Source of the DNA: Burhinus oedicnemus
Taxonomy: Eukaryota; Chordata; Aves; Charadriiformes; Burhinidae
Assembly: GCA_008921705.1 (NCBI GenBank)
Contig: VFFE01009189.1
Location: 350,717-414,716 of the forward strand
Reading direction: 5' to 3'
DNA length: 64,000 bases
A program made the position numbers and the translations under genes. Below the pieces are notes generated by a model. That model was not told the origin of the DNA and did no database searches. It saw nothing but the letters and a program-made list of their open reading frames with translations. Shown here one piece after another: positions 60,757 to 64,000 of this stretch (positions are counted from its first letter, which is position 1; every line of letters starts with the position of its first letter).

Positions 60757-63700
60757 TTACAATACATAAAACAGACTGCAGTGCTCTTATAAATACTTCT
60801 GTTCTGAAGGTCCTGAAAAGAAAAAGACATATTTGGGAAAGACAAAAGTGCATGTGGATCCCAGGACTTACAGATCTTTAGATCCTTTGTGGATGACTCT
60901 TATTTTTGTCCCTTGGAGAGCTTAAACTAAAATGCTTGGTCTCCTGCCTACTAAATATAATGCCTGCAAAACATTTATTAAAAAGAAAGATCGCACTTCC
61001 AGGTGGACATTTAACCATGTGGAATCACACATCACATGCAATTCCCAATTCCCTGCTCATGAGTCTGGATCAATCCCATCATTCCTTAGAATCAGTACAC
61101 TACCACAAAAAAAACAGTTTGGCAAGATTTCATAGCTGATGTGAATCTTCCAGAATTCAGCATTGCCCTTGACTCTGGCTGTAATTAAATATTTCTTTGA
61201 TTAAACCATGATCTCATACAGTACATTTTTCATAGGTGCTGAGTATAAGCAGCTTTCACTGAAACCAAAGGGACTGGCAAGTGCTTATTCCGTTTAATTA
61301 ATCTGCTATTTTTTTTTCATTCATGCACAATGGAGATCTTTTACAGTAACAGGACTAGGTGACAGTTTTCAGTGAAAGACCAGTGATTTATGAGGTGGAT
61401 GGCACATTGCCAAAGGCTTGCAGGCCCTTGACATCAAGCACTGGTTTTGGATATCTCAGCTGATCAATGAATTTGGACAACGAGCATTTGAGTACTCAAC
61501 TGGAGTAGCTGGGACTGCCCTGATCAGCGCTTTACGAAAATCAGGCTGCATTAGAAGTTGCAGTGAGAAGCATCTTAACAGCTCTTCTATTTTCTTTCTC
61601 TTATTCTTCTGATTTCCATGCAGCTTCAGCTCACTCTGGTGACCCTAAAGGTGCATGGGGGTAAAGAGACAAGGGACACTATAGCTCTGAAACATTGGAC
61701 AAAGGAGCCTTTTCTAAGGCTCCTATGAGGATCCAGAGGCTTATGCTGTGATTGCTATCAGGGTTTCTTCTTCCAACATGTTAACAGGCCCACAAAAAGC
61801 CCTCCTTGTAACTGCATGCACCTACTTCAGATTAGATCAGATCTGGGCTTGATCTCCTCTACTGCAGAAAACACTGGGCTGCATGCTGTCTTTGAAGGCA
61901 CTGTAGTCTGAATGGAAGGAGGAAATTTTCCTGCCCAATGCAACAGGTGTGATACTGCTAAAGCCAGATGAAAAAGTGGCTGGGAAGAGACAACCTCATT
62001 CCTCTTGGGAAGCAGCAGAAGCAGATGAAACTGCATCTTTCTTCCACGTGCCTTCTTGTATTTATATGCCTCTGTGGAGGTGCCCTCAAAGTGCTGAATA
62101 AATGTGGGCGAGGCTGTGGTGGAAGGGAAATTCAAATAGGGCAAACACAGAGAACATCCACTGCTGGTCCTAGGCCCTGTTGGGAGGGAATGACTTATGA
62201 AATAGCTCTGGAGCCTTCCTCCTCCTCCTCTTACTAACCTGTTTCTCCAGCCTTGCCAGATGTCTCAACCCAACTGACAAAGACTTCAGAAGAAGACTCA
62301 CGTGGGAGATACCCTCCCCGGCCATGGGCACTTTTGCATAAATTGGTAAGGCCCCTCACTAGGAGCAGGAGGGAAAGGACAGCCAGTTCCTGCAAGCACC
62401 ATGGCAGACCTTTGTGCAAGGGTGCTGCCACAGAAACGTCTACGCACCTGCACCTGATACTGCTCCTTGGAAGATGGGTCAACAGGCAGAGCAGCAACAG
62501 ATGGCTCAGGCAGACAGGACCATATATAGGGAAAGACTAGTGGGACTCTGGTGTGCTCTTGACAGCCCCCCTAAATCACATTCCAATTATGTCTCCACCA
62601 GCTACAAAGAGTGCTGAAACCAACTGGCATCTTCATTAGTGTGCTGGGAGTTGAGGTTGAATAAACACACGCTTTTCTGCCCTTTCACCTCCAAACCAGG
62701 AAAATAACTTCTCAGGCTGCCTACAAAGGGCTTCTAAGAGAACAAAACATCTTATTTCAGGGGCTTCAGTCTGGCACACTTGGGATGTGCAAAACAACTG
62801 AAAGAGAGCGAGGTGGTTAACATCAGCTGGGCAGGAGACCAGTGCCCAGTGCTCCAGGTTTCTCTGAGCACCCCAGCCCTACCATTCAGAAATACAGGCA
62901 AAAATGACTGCAATCAAAAACCTTGTTGCCTCAAATGTCTTTTGTTCCTGCGATCACAACAAACTTGGTTCAGCTGCAGGTAACCATCAGTTGTACATTA
63001 CTCTCAAGTTGCCAAGCAAGAGGAAGACCTCAGGATGGACAGCATCACATCAACTAACAGGGAACCCAATCATATGCATGGGGCAAACAGCTGGTCTCTG
63101 GTATCAGTCCCGAAACACTGAGGCAAAGTAGTGTCTGTGGAAGGTCTTATTCCCTGATCGTTTTATTTTTCCAAGCCTCTGAACAGCAAAAACCTGGGGA
63201 AGTTGAAAACCTGGGTTGAGGGTCAGGGTGGATGAAGAAAGAAGAGGCCTTGCTTGCCTTCAGCTGTGAACTCTGCTCCTGATGGTGTGTCACGGACAGG
63301 CACCAGGGTGGTTTGAATGTCCTAGTTCCTCTGCTGCCAGAGGCAGAAACTCTCTCCTTCAGCATATGGAAGCGTCTGTACAATCACTAGCTTTTTTTAT
63401 GAGTACAGCTATATTACTAAAGGAAAAAAATCCCTGAAAGGGCCAATGAATTTCAAGGCTATGGGGAAGGCAAACCATAAATCACAGTGTACACTGGGAT
63501 TGCTCTGGGTGTGTGTGTCTTATCCCAACAAGAACAAAAATGTTACTGATTTCATTGTGAGATTTACTCTATTTTATATTAGTATTGGGAAAAGTAAAGA
63601 ATGCAATTGATTCTGCTTTGCAGCTATGGTTTGTGAGTGAAAAGATGCATCAGCTCCTGTATCACAGATTGCCTAGGCTTCTGTCTCACTGTATTGCACT

Positions 63701-64000
63701 ATCCTTAGGCTGTTTATTTCAGAAAACTGGATCTGATTGGTTAGAAGACTTTCTGTGTCATGTTTAATTTCTCCTTCATAGTCTCTCTGCTTTACTTTTT
63801 GAGATCATACATTCTCTGTTAATAAAGCATATGCGAAGTTTTCTCCTCTGATCTGACGGATCATTTAAAAACCACGAGCAAGAAGAGCATGGTATTAAAA
63901 GGAAAGAAATCTCTTGTTACAGCATCAAAAATGGGCTGTTTGATATGGGCTACAGATCATCTCAGTCCAGTAGCATAAAAAGAAAATTATGTAAAAAACT

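Larger units (their letters stand above)
13980..64000 (-). other. NRG1: NRG1 gene, 3' part (partial, transcribed leftward)
   Basis: Nine coding exons of neuregulin-1 lie in order on the minus strand, from the EGF-like domain to the natural stop codon. Neuregulin-1 is a membrane-anchored growth factor. Its EGF-like domain binds ErbB3 and ErbB4 in nerve, muscle, heart and glia, and the precursor is shed by proteases at the juxtamembrane segment. Every junction seen here is GT/AG and every phase closes, so the visible part is intact. The 5' exons (N-terminal, Ig-like, spacer, cysteine-rich domain) are not seen and should lie beyond position 64,000. The lower limit is approximate, because the polyadenylation site cannot be fixed by eye. 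Confidence 0.97.
42950..64000 (-). other. NRG1 intron upstream of the EGF exon (no exon recognised)
   Basis: At least 21 kb. I looked for neuregulin Ig-domain, spacer and cysteine-rich-domain (type III) coding sequence on the minus strand and did not find them. The type III exon would be a long frame with a start codon and should have been visible. Contents include a MIR-like relic near 44,300-44,395, a GA-rich run at 47,875-47,912, a poly-A run at 48,891-48,905, two small duplications (57,726-57,761 and 60,730-60,756) and a 194-codon minus-strand frame at 51,214-51,798 that I cannot assign. Confidence 0.75.

Noticed and set aside
1..64000. CRISPR arrays, tRNA/rRNA genes, bacterial operons or phage-like modules
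   Set aside because: None seen; splice structure, CR1 elements and the NRG1 exons identify vertebrate nuclear DNA.

Overview
The window is vertebrate nuclear DNA, almost certainly from a bird. On the minus strand it carries the 3' half of NRG1 (neuregulin-1, the ErbB3/ErbB4 ligand known in chick as ARIA). The bird call rests on two things: the protein matches what I remember of chick neuregulin-1 closely, and the sparse repeats are mainly CR1 retrotransposon pieces. Several tail residues differ from my memory of chicken, so a non-chicken bird is plausible. I cannot name the species.

Layout in transcription order (descending coordinates). 64,000-42,950 is the intron upstream of the EGF exon, with no recognisable Ig, spacer or cysteine-rich-domain exon. 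The common EGF exon is 42,949-42,820. Next come the alternative EGF exons, alpha (37,078-37,011) and beta (36,358-36,300); reading through the beta donor gives a beta3-type terminus. The 24-nt beta1 microexon is 30,004-29,981 and the transmembrane exon 25,450-25,348. Three cytoplasmic exons follow (22,018-21,892, 20,415-20,285, 19,773-19,570), then the last coding exon (15,547-14,896, stop TAA). A long A-rich 3'UTR runs to about 13,980 or beyond. From about 13,900 down to 1 is non-genic flank.

All splice junctions are GT/AG, the phases agree, and no exon is broken. The phases also explain how the isoforms stay in order: exactly one of alpha or beta must be used. Including both, or neither, gives an early stop codon in every case I worked through by hand.

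Non-genic DNA: a recognisable antisense CR1 3' fragment (about 5,295-5,915), a much older CR1-like fragment (about 9,655-10,000), two copies of an old palindromic MITE-like element, two faint MIR-like SINE fossils, several microsatellites and a few small local duplications. I found no bacterial-type genes, CRISPR array, tRNA or rRNA, and no previously undescribed multi-gene system. The points worth a second look concern NRG1 splicing, its tail sequence and its 3'UTR.
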